64,000 nucleotides of DNA from Marispirochaeta aestuarii (lineage in GTDB: Bacteria; Spirochaetota; Spirochaetia; JC444; Marispirochaetaceae), in NCBI RefSeq assembly GCF_002087085.1, contig NZ_MWQY01000005.1, positions 152,611-216,610 on the forward strand, given 5' to 3'. The position numbers and the translations under genes are program-made. Numbering within the stretch: the first letter of the stretch is position 1; the number at the start of each line of letters is the position of its first letter. The notes below the pieces were generated by a model, which was given only the letters and a program-made list of their open reading frames with translations, did no database searches and had not been told where the DNA came from. Positions 17,525-26,480 of the stretch are shown here, in pieces.

Positions 17525-18568
17525 ATGGCAAATAATCCCTATCTTAAATGGATGGCAGACAACACCCCTACCCAGTGGTGTAATGACTCTGCAATACTGT
17601 CGGATCTTCAATCCGCCCTCGAAGACGGTGCCGTCGGCTGCACCACAAATCCGCCCCTCTCCTTTGAAACCCTGAGTACCCGTCCCGGGGACTTTGAAAA
17701 AGAGTACAAAAATCTCGATGAATCGGCGAAGTGCAATGACCGGGCTGTCGAAATGATTGGCGTGGTAGTGCGAACCATCGGTTCTATACTCAAGGATAAG
17801 GGTCCCTGGAAGGACGAACAGTTCGGATATGTGAGGGCGCAGGTTCAGCCTGCCCTGGGTAGAGACAAGGACGCCATGCTGGAGATGGGAAAGAAACTTC
17901 GCTCCTTCGGCGACAACGTCATGGTCAAGATACCCTGCACCACTGCCGGAATCTGGACCCTGGAGGAGCTGGCGGCTCTTGGTATTCCCACAACGCCGAC
18001 AGTCTGCCTGACGGTTTCCCAGTTTATCGCTGTTGGCGAGGCCCATGATCGTGGACGGGCCCGGGCTGAAAAGGCGGGAATCAAACCTGCACCCTCCACG
18101 GCTGCCCTGGTTATGGGGCGGCTTCAGGACTATCTAACTGCGCTGAACGAAATTCGCGGAACCGGGCTCTCCTTCTATGATCTTGAATGTGCAGCACTGG
18201 CTGTCACCAAACGCTGCTACCAGGAGAACGTAAAACGGGGGTTCAATCAGAAACTCATGCCTGCAGCTTTCAGAAGCCCCCGCCAGGTTGAACAGATGGT
18301 TGGCAGTGATGTTGTCATGACCATCCATCCCAAGGTTCAGAAAGCCCTTCTGGAGGCCGAAGGCAAGGGAGAGATAAAACGGGGCAACTTCATTGATGAC
18401 CCGGTTGATCAGGCTGCCCTGGACAGGGTTGCAAAGGCACTGCCTGAGTTTACTCTGGCATTAGAACCCGGTGCAATTCCTGTCGGTGAGTTCGATTTCC
18501 ACGGAGGGACTGTAATGACCCTGCAGGGATTCGATCTGACGGGCTGGCAGAAGCTCCTTACGCTGTAG
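17525..18568 (+). CDS. Transaldolase-family protein
   Basis: A 347-residue TIM-barrel aldolase of the transaldolase family. The N-terminal GAVGCTTNPPLS corresponds to the family TTNPSL motif, and NVMVKIPCTTAGIWTLEELAA carries the Schiff-base lysine. TPTVCLTVSQFIAVGEA follows as in transaldolases. Length is near that of classical transaldolase but the sequence is divergent, so it may act on a different keto-sugar phosphate or sugar acid. It is preceded by an AGGAG ribosome site, 41 bases after the dehydrogenase, and followed after 2 bases by the epimerase gene, so the three are one operon. Confidence 0.85.
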   Translation: MANNPYLKWMADNTPTQWCNDSAILSDLQSALEDGAVGCTTNPPLSFETLSTRPGDFEKEYKNLDESAKCNDRAVEMIGVVVRTIGSILKDKGPWKDEQFGYVRAQVQPALGRDKDAMLEMGKKLRSFGDNVMVKIPCTTAGIWTLEELAALGIPTTPTVCLTVSQFIAVGEAHDRGRARAEKAGIKPAPSTAALVMGRLQDYLTALNEIRGTGLSFYDLECAALAVTKRCYQENVKRGFNQKLMPAAFRSPRQVEQMVGSDVVMTIHPKVQKALLEAEGKGEIKRGNFIDDPVDQAALDRVAKALPEFTLALEPGAIPVGEFDFHGGTVMTLQGFDLTGWQKLLTL

Positions 18569-18570
18569 TA

Positions 18571-19392
18571 ATGGGTATTCCGTATTTGAGTCTTGCCGTC
18601 TCCGAGGAAAAACTCGGAGACAGTGCTCCCGTTCTGTTTCAGGACGGCATAGTGAATGGTATGCGCTCAGCAAAGGATCTCGGATTCACGGGGGTGGAGA
18701 TACATATACGCAACCCCGGAAGCCTGGATGTCGATGCACTGCTTGAGGCGGAAAAGGAGCTTGGAATCAAAATATGCGCGGTAGGAACCGGCCTTGAATA
18801 TTCCCTGAACAAGCTGTGCTTTACCTCCGAAGATGCAGGGGTACGCCGGAAAACCGCAGAGCGCTTCAAAGAGCATATCGACCTGGCCCGGAAGTTGAAA
18901 GCATCGGTGTTCATGGGTCTTTGCCGGGGCACCGCGCCGGATTATGGATCGAGACAGACATATCTGGAACGATTCGCAGAGGAAATTCTCCCGGTTCAGA
19001 AATATGCGGATGAGAAACAGGTTATCCTTACACTGGAACCGATCGCTTACTACATGACGAACCTGCTGAATACGGTGGACGAGTGTCTCGAGTTTATGGA
19101 CCGCCCGGGATTCGAGAATCTTGAACTCCTGCTGGACTCCCACCATATGTATCTGGAAGACAAGGATATGTACGGCGAGGCCTTTGACAAGTGCGCAGGA
19201 AAAATCGGGCATTTTCATGTATCCGACAGTAATCGCCGTCATCCCGGCGCAGGGAATGTCGATTTCGACCGGATAGCTGTCAAGCTGAAGGAGATGGGCT
19301 ATGACCGCCCCGTATCCCTTGAAGTGCTGCCCCAGCCCTCCGGAACAGAGGCTTCACAACGCTGCATGGATTGGATGAAGCGACACTGGTAA
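18571..19392 (+). CDS. Sugar phosphate isomerase/epimerase family, 5-keto-L-gluconate epimerase-like
   Basis: A 273-residue xylose-isomerase-like TIM barrel. From memory of the Thermotoga IolO (5-keto-L-gluconate epimerase) sequence, several blocks match closely: LSLAVSEEKLGD, GVEIHIRNPGSLD, ICAVGTGLEY, IGHFHVSDSNRRHPGAGNVDF and VSLEVLPQPSG. Metal ligands are expected in TLEPIAYY, LLLDSHHMYLED, HFHVSD and SLEVLP. In Thermotoga the enzyme acts in inositol degradation; here an equivalent role in hexuronate or ketogluconate catabolism is inferred. It is the last gene of the operon, followed by a strong terminator. Confidence 0.82.
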   Translation: MGIPYLSLAVSEEKLGDSAPVLFQDGIVNGMRSAKDLGFTGVEIHIRNPGSLDVDALLEAEKELGIKICAVGTGLEYSLNKLCFTSEDAGVRRKTAERFKEHIDLARKLKASVFMGLCRGTAPDYGSRQTYLERFAEEILPVQKYADEKQVILTLEPIAYYMTNLLNTVDECLEFMDRPGFENLELLLDSHHMYLEDKDMYGEAFDKCAGKIGHFHVSDSNRRHPGAGNVDFDRIAVKLKEMGYDRPVSLEVLPQPSGTEASQRCMDWMKRHW

Positions 19393-19411
19393 AACAGACC
19401 TATGAAAAAAA

Positions 19412-19450
19412 GGGGCTGCCCGAGAGAAATCTCCCGGCAGCCCTTTTTTA
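19412..19450. terminator. Bidirectional intrinsic terminator
   Basis: GGGCTGCCCGAGAG and CTCCCGGCAGCCC form a long stem with a short loop, flanked by an A run on the left and a T run on the right. It can end both the epimerase operon and the convergent dehydrogenase gene. Confidence 0.9.
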
Positions 19451-20248
19451 TCAGGTCGAGGCCTTGTCGATAGGCCATGGGGTGCAGGCGGATAATCCGC
19501 CGTCGATGTAAACAGTCTGTCCGGTAATGAAGGAAGAGGCCTCGGAAGCGAGGAACACCACGGTTCCAATCATATCTTCCACCTCGCCGAACCGCCGTAA
19601 AGGAGTATGTTCCATGGCCCAGTCCTTCATGACCGGTTGTGACCAGAGGGAGCGGTTGAAATCGGTAAGGATGAAACCGGGCCCGATTCCGTTTACCCGT
19701 ATCCCGTATTCACCCCATTCCGATGCAAGGGCTTTGATCATTCCGTGCATCCCGAATTTGCTGATCACATAGGGCATTACCCTGGTCAGGGGCGCAAAGG
19801 TGTTGTAGGACTCCACGTGAACCTGGGACCCGCTCTTCTGGGCTATCATCACCTTGCCGACCTCCTGGGCCATGAAAAAGGCACCGCGGATGTCGACATT
19901 CGTGACATAATCGAACTCATCCGGAGTGTAATCTTCCGCCGGCTTTCTGATTGTCAATCCGGCCACATTCAGGAGAATATCAATTCTGCCATATTTTTCT
20001 TTTATTGCAGCTACAGTTTCCCGTATGTTTTCAACATTGGCCACATCGCACACATAGGTATCCGCCCGGGCTCCTGTTTCCCCGGTTATTTTGTCCGCGG
20101 CTTCCTTGAGGGTATCCCCTTTCCGACCGGTGATAATCACCTTTGCCCCTCGTTGCGCGAATCCTTTTGCCAGCTCGAAGCCGATGCCGCGGCTGGCACC
20201 GGAAACAAGGGTTACCTTCCCGTCCACGGAAAAAAGCTTGTCCTTCAT
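19451..20248 (-). CDS. Short-chain dehydrogenase, KduD/gluconate 5-dehydrogenase-like
   Basis: A 265-residue SDR. It begins MKDKLFSVDGKVTLVSG with the nucleotide motif SGASRGIGFELAKGF, then NVAGLTIRKPAEDYTPDEFD and the catalytic VHVESYNT with YVISKFGMHGMIKALASEW; the C-terminus YIDGGLSACTPWP is typical of the KduD/Ga5DH group. It probably interconverts a keto-gluconate or deuterated uronate product and its alcohol. The ATG at 20248 is chosen because AAGGAG lies 9 bases before it; an in-frame GTG at 20275 is less likely. It converges with the epimerase operon and shares its terminator, and no GntR-like operator is visible in front of it. Confidence 0.85.
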   Translation of the reverse strand: MKDKLFSVDGKVTLVSGASRGIGFELAKGFAQRGAKVIITGRKGDTLKEAADKITGETGARADTYVCDVANVENIRETVAAIKEKYGRIDILLNVAGLTIRKPAEDYTPDEFDYVTNVDIRGAFFMAQEVGKVMIAQKSGSQVHVESYNTFAPLTRVMPYVISKFGMHGMIKALASEWGEYGIRVNGIGPGFILTDFNRSLWSQPVMKDWAMEHTPLRRFGEVEDMIGTVVFLASEASSFITGQTVYIDGGLSACTPWPIDKAST

Positions 20249-20310
20249 TGCCTGAATCTCCTTGAAAGAATGCACTGAAATGCATAATGGATTATTTGTT
20301 TTTACTTCGG

Positions 20311-22068
20311 CTATCTGCGATAGATCAGCTCGGTATAATCTTCCGGTATCCTCTCCAGAATCTCAGAATCGATAACGAAGAGTCCGTCCCGGGCATCGGA
20401 CGAGGCATATACCATTCCCCCGCCTTCATCGATCCACACATCAAGGCTGCCCTGGTTCTTCCCCTCGGAGTCACGCACTTTTATGCGGTAATCCGGTTTT
20501 TCAGAAGAAAGGCCTCTTGTGGCGGATTCATCTGCTGAGAGCTTCCGGGTGTAAACCAGTTTTTCCAGGGCAAAAACAAGGCCCCATGACTTCGGCGAAT
20601 CTGCGGCGCTGCGCTCAGGTTCCGTGAGCAGCCAGTCGGAACCGGATTTTTCAAGGATTATGGTTTCGTTCTTCCCCAGAATCTCTAAGGAACCGACAGT
20701 TCGGGATTCAAAGGAGAGCAGGTGCCGGTCTTCGAAGTAATCCGCATCGATCTGAAAACCCTCGAGAAAATCAGCGGAAACCGCAAAAGGTCTGTTCCTG
20801 AAGGAGGAAAACCCGGGAAGAACTTCGCCTTTCACAGCTTTTTTGCCGAGTTCTACCCAGTGCTGAGTTCCATCATCCTCTGTAAGAGTTACCTGCAGCT
20901 GTATTGCTGTATTGTTCTTCTGTACATCAAGGTCTGCCGGAAGCTCTTCAACATCAGTCAGGGTAAGCAGATTGATAAGCTGCCTGACAGCTGCATCATC
21001 CGCAGGAATGTCCTGTTCATTCGAAAGGTACCAGCCGCTTTGCTCTTTTTTCAGCCCGATGTCCCCGGACTCTGTGCTGATAATAATTTCCTGAATAGCA
21101 TCGGGGTCAAACCTCAGGACTGCCCTTGAACGGAGCTGATCATAGCTGATGGGCAGATTGCTCACTAGCCCCCGGGGAATACCCAGGGCGTAGGGTATGC
21201 GGTCGGTTGTAATATACTGAAGGTCCTCTCCGTAGGAGTCGAAAAAGGATACGGCCTCTGTGCTGCCGTCGCTGATGGTAAACTCAACTCTGAGTTGGGG
21301 CTCTGCCTGTAGCGCAGCTTCCCGGGAATCGGGAAAATCGCTGGCCCGAAGAGAGAGAATCCCCTCAAGCAGTTTCCTGACTTCTCCGTTGTTGCCGGGT
21401 GCCGCTTTCGGGGAGCTAAGCTCCCACCAGGGGGGCTGTTTTTCTACGATTACGGGACTCGTATTTCCGGTTAAAGCACCGCTCAGTCTGATTTTCTCGA
21501 TACTACTGATGGAAAGGTCCAGAACTGTCCTGTCCCGGTACTCTTCCAGGGGAAGGGTAAATACTTCTCTGGCGTCTCTATAGGCTTTATAGTAATTGCC
21601 GCTGGACGGTACGTAGGTATATACATACCCCACATCCAGGGGAATCTGTCTTCCCAGGGAGAAGCTCTCTGTCTGACCGTCCCGGGACGACACCGTAACG
21701 CTGATAACTTCGCTGCCTTCGAGACCGAACTCTTCAAGAGGCAGACTTGTGTCAATCTCCATGGGGACGCCCACCAGTTTGTCCACGGTTTCGATAACGG
21801 ACTGCATGGTTTCGGCCGAGGCCAGGCTGTAGAGGGGCTCTTCCATGACCCACCCGTCCTCTGTTCTGGAGAACTTCAGAGCCGGTCGATCTGCGGTTTC
21901 GATACTCAGCGTACTGATTGAATCCGCCTCCATGGTAACGAGGGGATCGACCCTGCGCTCCTCCTCCCCGTCCGCGCCACCGGTAACAAGGAGGAGAATC
22001 AGCAAAAGCGCAAATATAGCGCTCAAGATCAGTACAGGCTTTATTTTTTCCATCGGGATACCAGCCAT
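20311..22068 (-). CDS. DUF4340-type membrane-anchored protein of the Gld-like operon
   Basis: A 585-residue protein with one N-terminal membrane anchor (VLILSAIFALLLILLLVTGG) and a large external part made of repeated DUF4340-like modules, e.g. LSIETADRPALKFSRTEDGW, IIISTESGDIGLKKEQSGWY and LEILGKNETIILEKSGSDWL. These repeats suggest a beta-rich periplasmic domain. Proteins like this commonly end ABC operons that also encode a GldG-type auxiliary protein; their role is unknown. A GGAG site precedes the ATG at 22068, overlapping the gldG-like gene by 28 bases; ATG 22053 is an alternative. Confidence 0.82.
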   Translation of the reverse strand: MAGIPMEKIKPVLILSAIFALLLILLLVTGGADGEEERRVDPLVTMEADSISTLSIETADRPALKFSRTEDGWVMEEPLYSLASAETMQSVIETVDKLVGVPMEIDTSLPLEEFGLEGSEVISVTVSSRDGQTESFSLGRQIPLDVGYVYTYVPSSGNYYKAYRDAREVFTLPLEEYRDRTVLDLSISSIEKIRLSGALTGNTSPVIVEKQPPWWELSSPKAAPGNNGEVRKLLEGILSLRASDFPDSREAALQAEPQLRVEFTISDGSTEAVSFFDSYGEDLQYITTDRIPYALGIPRGLVSNLPISYDQLRSRAVLRFDPDAIQEIIISTESGDIGLKKEQSGWYLSNEQDIPADDAAVRQLINLLTLTDVEELPADLDVQKNNTAIQLQVTLTEDDGTQHWVELGKKAVKGEVLPGFSSFRNRPFAVSADFLEGFQIDADYFEDRHLLSFESRTVGSLEILGKNETIILEKSGSDWLLTEPERSAADSPKSWGLVFALEKLVYTRKLSADESATRGLSSEKPDYRIKVRDSEGKNQGSLDVWIDEGGGMVYASSDARDGLFVIDSEILERIPEDYTELIYRR

Positions 22069-23384
22069 ACACCTGCTCCGGCGATCAGCGCCATGGCGGG
22101 AAGCAGAACAATAAGCAGCCAGAAGACGGCCCGGGTTTGTCCCTCCGTAAGAATTATGGGGGTGTGGCTTGGATCCCTGGACCTGATGCCAATAAGACTC
22201 GGATCGCTGGTCAACCAGGCAAAGGTATTCATGATGAGGTCTTTATTTCCGGAGACATCAATGTAATCGTCGTCCGCAAAATCCGAATCTCCGTAGATGA
22301 CCATTCTGCCGCCGCCTTTCCCGTCGGAATCCTCCCTGCTCAGGGCTACACCGAGGGTCAGGGGTCCGGGTACATCAAGCTCCGGGTCAAAGCGCGTCTG
22401 GCCCTCTCCCAGGGCCTCATAATCCATCTCTGCCCAGGTATCGGCGCCGGTCCTTGCAAGAACACTTATTTCCGTCCCTTCCGGTTTTTCTTCGGCCACA
22501 GTAATCGAGCGGGCTATGGGAAAAAAGGTAATCAGATCAATGGATTCGGTTATACTGTGACGACCGTAGTCGGAGACGATGGGGAACAGATAATCCCCGC
22601 CCATCACCTGGCTTCTCTCGTCCACGATCGTGTCGATTCCCAGAAGGATCCCGTTTTCTGCGAGGTACTCCTCAAGACCTGTACGCCTGTAGGGATCGGC
22701 CATGAAAAGTATGTTTCCCCCGGTTTCAAAATATTCTGTAATCAGTCCGATTTCGTGGTCCGAGAGGGCCTCCCGAAGTCCGGCTATGACAATAGCGTCT
22801 GCATCATCGGGTATGCTGTCTTCCCTCAGCAGAAGAAGTTCCCGTGTCTCGTAGTGCTCGTCCTGAAGTGCGCCTGCGAGTTCTCTGAAACCTTCTTCCG
22901 GAGTCTTCTCACCGTGACCGGATAAAAAGTAGAGAACGCTTGTGGAGTCAACGGCAAGACGGTGTATTGCGTTGGTGATGGATTCTTCTTCCTGACTTAC
23001 CACCTTGGTTTCCCGTCCCTGATACTCCAGTACAATGGTACCGTTACTGCCGACCTCGTATTTTTCAACAAGACGGGGATTCTTGGACGGATCGACCAGC
23101 TCGAACTCGAAGCCGGTATAACTCTGTCGGTACTGATCCAGGAGGTCCCGGGTGCTTTCCCGGTTGTAGTCATCGGTCAGAAAAAAGGCCGTTGCCTTCA
23201 GGGGGGAGCCGTCAAGCTCCCTGAGCACATTGAGGCTCTTCTCCGACAGACTGTAAAGCTTTCGATCAGTCAGATCTGAGCGCAGGGTAAAGCGATACGA
23301 AAGGACCTGGACAATGACCAGAATCGCCAATAATAGAAGGGGAATAACCAGTAAAGAATAATCAAAAGAACGTTTAGTCGCCAT
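22041..23384 (-). CDS. GldG-family ABC transporter auxiliary protein
   Basis: A 447-residue membrane protein with an N-terminal transmembrane helix (LLVIPLLLLAILVIVQVLSY), a periplasmic GldG/ABC_transp_aux-type domain (LRDLLDQYR-like region, VDPSKNPRLVEKYEV, VLYFLSGHGEKTPEEG, GNILFMADPYRR) and a C-terminal helix (AVFWLLIVLLPAMALIAGAGVWLVS). The family accompanies ABC-2 exporters, best known from Bacteroidetes gliding, but is widespread in non-gliders. It lies between the permease (3 bases) and the DUF4340 gene. Confidence 0.88.
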   Translation of the reverse strand: MATKRSFDYSLLVIPLLLLAILVIVQVLSYRFTLRSDLTDRKLYSLSEKSLNVLRELDGSPLKATAFFLTDDYNRESTRDLLDQYRQSYTGFEFELVDPSKNPRLVEKYEVGSNGTIVLEYQGRETKVVSQEEESITNAIHRLAVDSTSVLYFLSGHGEKTPEEGFRELAGALQDEHYETRELLLLREDSIPDDADAIVIAGLREALSDHEIGLITEYFETGGNILFMADPYRRTGLEEYLAENGILLGIDTIVDERSQVMGGDYLFPIVSDYGRHSITESIDLITFFPIARSITVAEEKPEGTEISVLARTGADTWAEMDYEALGEGQTRFDPELDVPGPLTLGVALSREDSDGKGGGRMVIYGDSDFADDDYIDVSGNKDLIMNTFAWLTSDPSLIGIRSRDPSHTPIILTEGQTRAVFWLLIVLLPAMALIAGAGVWLVSRWKK

Positions 23385-23387
23385 AAT

Positions 23388-24158
23388 TCAACTCTTCCAT
23401 GTACGTCGCTGCAGATTTATCAGGGTTAATCCGGCGAAGAAAACTGTAATGTTCAGAAAGAAAATCGCATCATTGGAGTTGATTACTCCGCGATTAAAGT
23501 CACGAAAGTGGTTATAGACGGACATCTCTGAAAGGACTCTTCCGAAAACGCCGGGAACAAACGAGGCGGTCCATTCAATTGCCCACAGGAGCAGGATTAT
23601 TCCGAAGGACAACACCGCTGCGATTATCTGGTTTTCCGTGAGGGAGGAAAAGAAGGTACCTATGGAAATAAACGCAAGTCCGACAAAGAAGAGTCCCAGG
23701 TACGAGGTCAGTACCGGAATTATCTCGATCCGTCCGAAAAACGATACAACCAGAGGAAACAGAAGCGTGAGCCCCAGGGTGATGGCCAGTACGGCAAAGG
23801 CGGAAAAAACCTTCGCCAGGACCACGTCCATATATCGCACCGGAAAGCTGATGAGGAGCTCAAGGGTTCCGGTCTTTTTTTCCTCGGAAAAAACCCTCAT
23901 GGTAATCAGGGGTACCAGGATCAGCATGACAAAGAGGTAATTTGAATGCACGGGGGCAAAGACCGCTTCGGTAATATTGAGGACCATGGATCCGGAGGAA
24001 CCGTAGGATCCCTGCATGCTCAGCATGGAAAAATAGATAAAATTACGATAGAAAAAATACCCGCAAACCAGGGTGAACATGGCTATGTAGACATAGACAA
24101 CGGGTGAGCTGAAATAGGATTTGAGTTCGCGCTTTGTAATTGCCAGAAAACCGTTCAT
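23388..24158 (-). CDS. ABC-2 type transporter permease, GldF-like
   Basis: A 256-residue permease with six predicted helices. It starts MNGFLAITKRELKSYFSSPVVYVYIAMF, typical of GldF/ABC-2 permeases, and contains TMRVFSEEKKTGTLELLISFPV, the conserved E-x-G-T-E-L segment after the second helix. It overlaps the ATPase gene by 4 bases and precedes the gldG-like gene by 3 bases. Substrate unknown. Confidence 0.9.
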   Translation of the reverse strand: MNGFLAITKRELKSYFSSPVVYVYIAMFTLVCGYFFYRNFIYFSMLSMQGSYGSSGSMVLNITEAVFAPVHSNYLFVMLILVPLITMRVFSEEKKTGTLELLISFPVRYMDVVLAKVFSAFAVLAITLGLTLLFPLVVSFFGRIEIIPVLTSYLGLFFVGLAFISIGTFFSSLTENQIIAAVLSFGIILLLWAIEWTASFVPGVFGRVLSEMSVYNHFRDFNRGVINSNDAIFFLNITVFFAGLTLINLQRRTWKS

Positions 24159-25102
24159 ACAGCGCCGCCCTCCTCTGTAACAAGGTTCAGGAATACATCT
24201 TCCAGACCCGCAGTCACCACCGACAACTCCAGAAGGCGGTGATTCTTTTCCAGGATCTTTCGGACCATCCGATCCCGGGGATCGTTTTCCAGATCCGCGA
24301 CCACGCGGAACTGTACTCCGCCGGAGACCGGATGATGCACTGTTCTTATGTCCCGTATTCCCTGAAGGGATTCGAGGTCAGCGGTAATCTCCTGTTCAGG
24401 TCCGTCGACGGTGAGGAGGAACTCCGAGTGGGACTGAAGCCGCTGAGCCAGGGCTTCAGGTGAGTCCTGGGCCAGGATTTTTCCCTTTGAAATGATCACA
24501 ACCCTGTCACAGATCATACTGACCTCCGGCAGGATGTGGCTGCTGAGAATGACGGTGCGGTTTCCCTTCAGACCCTGAATGAGTTTACGGAACTCGAAGG
24601 TCTGGGTCGGATCGAGACCGACAGTCGGTTCATCGAGAATGATAACGGGAGGATCCCCCACAAGGGCCTGGGCAAGACCGAGACGCTGTCGATAACCCTT
24701 CGACAGTTTTCGTGCCGTCCGGGTTCTGACAGATTCCAGGCCGCATTCTGCAACGACCTTGTCGATCTGCTCTGATCGCTGCCGGGGAGGAACCTTTTTT
24801 ATTTCACAGACGAAACGAAGGTATCCCTCTACGGTCATATCCAGATAAACCGGAGCACTTTCCGGCAGATAGCCGATACGCTGCTTTACCTCCAGGGGAT
24901 TACTGAGAATGGAATATCCATCCACCTTGATGTCCCCTGAACTCGGCGTAAACAGACCGGTCATAATCCGCATGGTTGTGGTTTTCCCAGCGCCGTTGGG
25001 ACCGAGGAAACCGACTGTCTCCCCTGCCTGGACGCTGAAGCTTGCATTATCTACGGCCCTTACCGGGCCGTAGTTTTTCGTTAATTCTTCTACTGAGATC
25101 AT
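24155..25102 (-). CDS. ABC transporter ATP-binding protein, GldA-like
   Basis: A 315-residue ATPase for the GldF/GldG-like exporter. Walker A is GPNGAGKTTTMRIMTG, the signature is LSKGYRQRLGLAQAL, Walker B is VIILDEPTVGLDP, and the switch histidine is in LSSHILPEVS. A C-terminal extension of about 90 residues follows, as is usual in this subfamily. The ATG at 25102 is preferred over TTG 25114. No Shine-Dalgarno sequence is visible, and a promoter-like pair ends 12 bases before the ATG, so the mRNA may have almost no leader. Confidence 0.9.
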   Translation of the reverse strand: MISVEELTKNYGPVRAVDNASFSVQAGETVGFLGPNGAGKTTTMRIMTGLFTPSSGDIKVDGYSILSNPLEVKQRIGYLPESAPVYLDMTVEGYLRFVCEIKKVPPRQRSEQIDKVVAECGLESVRTRTARKLSKGYRQRLGLAQALVGDPPVIILDEPTVGLDPTQTFEFRKLIQGLKGNRTVILSSHILPEVSMICDRVVIISKGKILAQDSPEALAQRLQSHSEFLLTVDGPEQEITADLESLQGIRDIRTVHHPVSGGVQFRVVADLENDPRDRMVRKILEKNHRLLELSVVTAGLEDVFLNLVTEEGGAV

Positions 25103-25114
25103 ATGTGGTATCAA

Positions 25115-25143
25115 TTAATAACCAAAAATGCTGTATCTTACAA
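25115..25143 (-). promoter_or_regulatory. Possible promoter of the Gld-like operon
   Basis: Minus strand -35 TTGTAA (25138-25143, overlapping the dctM stop), 17-base spacer, -10 TATTAA (25115-25120). A start site near 25107 would leave about 5 bases before the ATG. Confidence 0.4.
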
Positions 25144-26424
25144 GTAACCGAAAACCTTCGGAGCAAAAAGTACCAGGTCCGGCATAAAGGATATCATTCC
25201 GATAACCAGAAGGTGGATAACAAAGAAGGGAAACACCGCCTTTGCCACCCGTTCCATACTGATTTTTGCGATATCCGCACTGATGAACAGGCACAAACCC
25301 ACGGGAGGTGTAATCAGCCCCAGGGCGAGGGCGGTAATCATCAGCATACCGAACTGGATTTCATGCAGGCCCGCCTGAGCTGCCAGAGGTGCAAGTGCCG
25401 GTGCAAGCATGATGATTGCAGCGCCGGGGTCCATTACCGTACCGACTAAAAGGAGGATAAGGTCGATGAGCAGAATAATTACCACGGGACTTTCGCTTAT
25501 GGAAAGAATCGTGCGGGTAATCATGGCCGGAACCTGGTAGGTACTGAGAACCCAGGAGAAGAGGTTCGCCGCTGCCAGGAGCAGGAAAACCGAACCCGTG
25601 CTCAATGCAGAGTTAAGGATTATCTTCGGAAGGTCCCGGTACTTGACAGTCTTGAGAACGTACAGGGATATAAAGAAGGCATAACCTACAGCGACGCCCG
25701 CTGCTTCGGTGGGTGTAAAGACGCCGCTCAGGATTCCTCCAAGGATAATCAGCGGCATTATGAGGGCCACTATGGCCTGTCCGATTATGGAAAGTTTCTC
25801 CTTTGTGGTAAGGTTCAGCACTTTCTTGGGGAAGTTCAGTTTCTTCGCAAGAAAGATAACCACCGCCATGTCGGATAAACCGAAGAGGACACCCAGGGGG
25901 ATACCGGCAGCAAAGAGGGCTCCGATGGACTGCCCCATGGTGGCCCCGTAGATTACCGCCAGGATACTTGGAGGAATGATCGGCCCCTGCAGGGATGACG
26001 ATGCGGTTACCGCCGCACTGAAATCAGGGGTATAACCGTCTTTCTCCATGGCCGGGATGAGCATGGACCCAAGGGCCGAAACGTCAGCTGCTGCCGAACC
26101 GGTTATACCGCCGAAGAACATGCTGGCTATGATATTTGCGTGGGCGAGAGCACCCCTCATTCTTCCGACAAGCATATCCGCGAACTTGATCAGGCGTTCG
26201 GTGATCCTGCCGCTGTTCATCAGGTCCCCCGCCAGGATAAAGAAGGGAATACACATCAGCGGAAAGGAATCAAGTCCGGTAAATATGCGCTGGGCGACTA
26301 CTTCCATGGGCACCGTTCCCATGAAAGCGACCCCCACGAGTCCCATGAGGCCGAGAGACACCCCGACGGGAACACCCACGAAGAGGGTGAAAACAAATGT
26401 TAATACTGCTAAAAAGAGTCCCAT
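25138..26424 (-). CDS. dctM: TRAP transporter large permease (DctM)
   Basis: A 428-residue protein with about 12 hydrophobic segments, the channel subunit of a tripartite ATP-independent periplasmic transporter. Family sequences include FPLMCIPFFILAGDLMNSGRI, FFGGITGSAAADVSALGSMLIP, PPSILAVIYGATM and LALGLITPPVGLCLF. TRAP systems import carboxylates or sugar acids with Na+ or H+. It follows dctQ by 56 bases and is the last gene of the operon dctP-dctQ-dctM. Confidence 0.95.
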   Translation of the reverse strand: MGLFLAVLTFVFTLFVGVPVGVSLGLMGLVGVAFMGTVPMEVVAQRIFTGLDSFPLMCIPFFILAGDLMNSGRITERLIKFADMLVGRMRGALAHANIIASMFFGGITGSAAADVSALGSMLIPAMEKDGYTPDFSAAVTASSSLQGPIIPPSILAVIYGATMGQSIGALFAAGIPLGVLFGLSDMAVVIFLAKKLNFPKKVLNLTTKEKLSIIGQAIVALIMPLIILGGILSGVFTPTEAAGVAVGYAFFISLYVLKTVKYRDLPKIILNSALSTGSVFLLLAAANLFSWVLSTYQVPAMITRTILSISESPVVIILLIDLILLLVGTVMDPGAAIIMLAPALAPLAAQAGLHEIQFGMLMITALALGLITPPVGLCLFISADIAKISMERVAKAVFPFFVIHLLVIGMISFMPDLVLFAPKVFGYL

Positions 26425-26480
26425 TTAACAATGACCTCCGATCCTAAAGCTATAAGAATGTACGACCACCCCGGTTTGCA

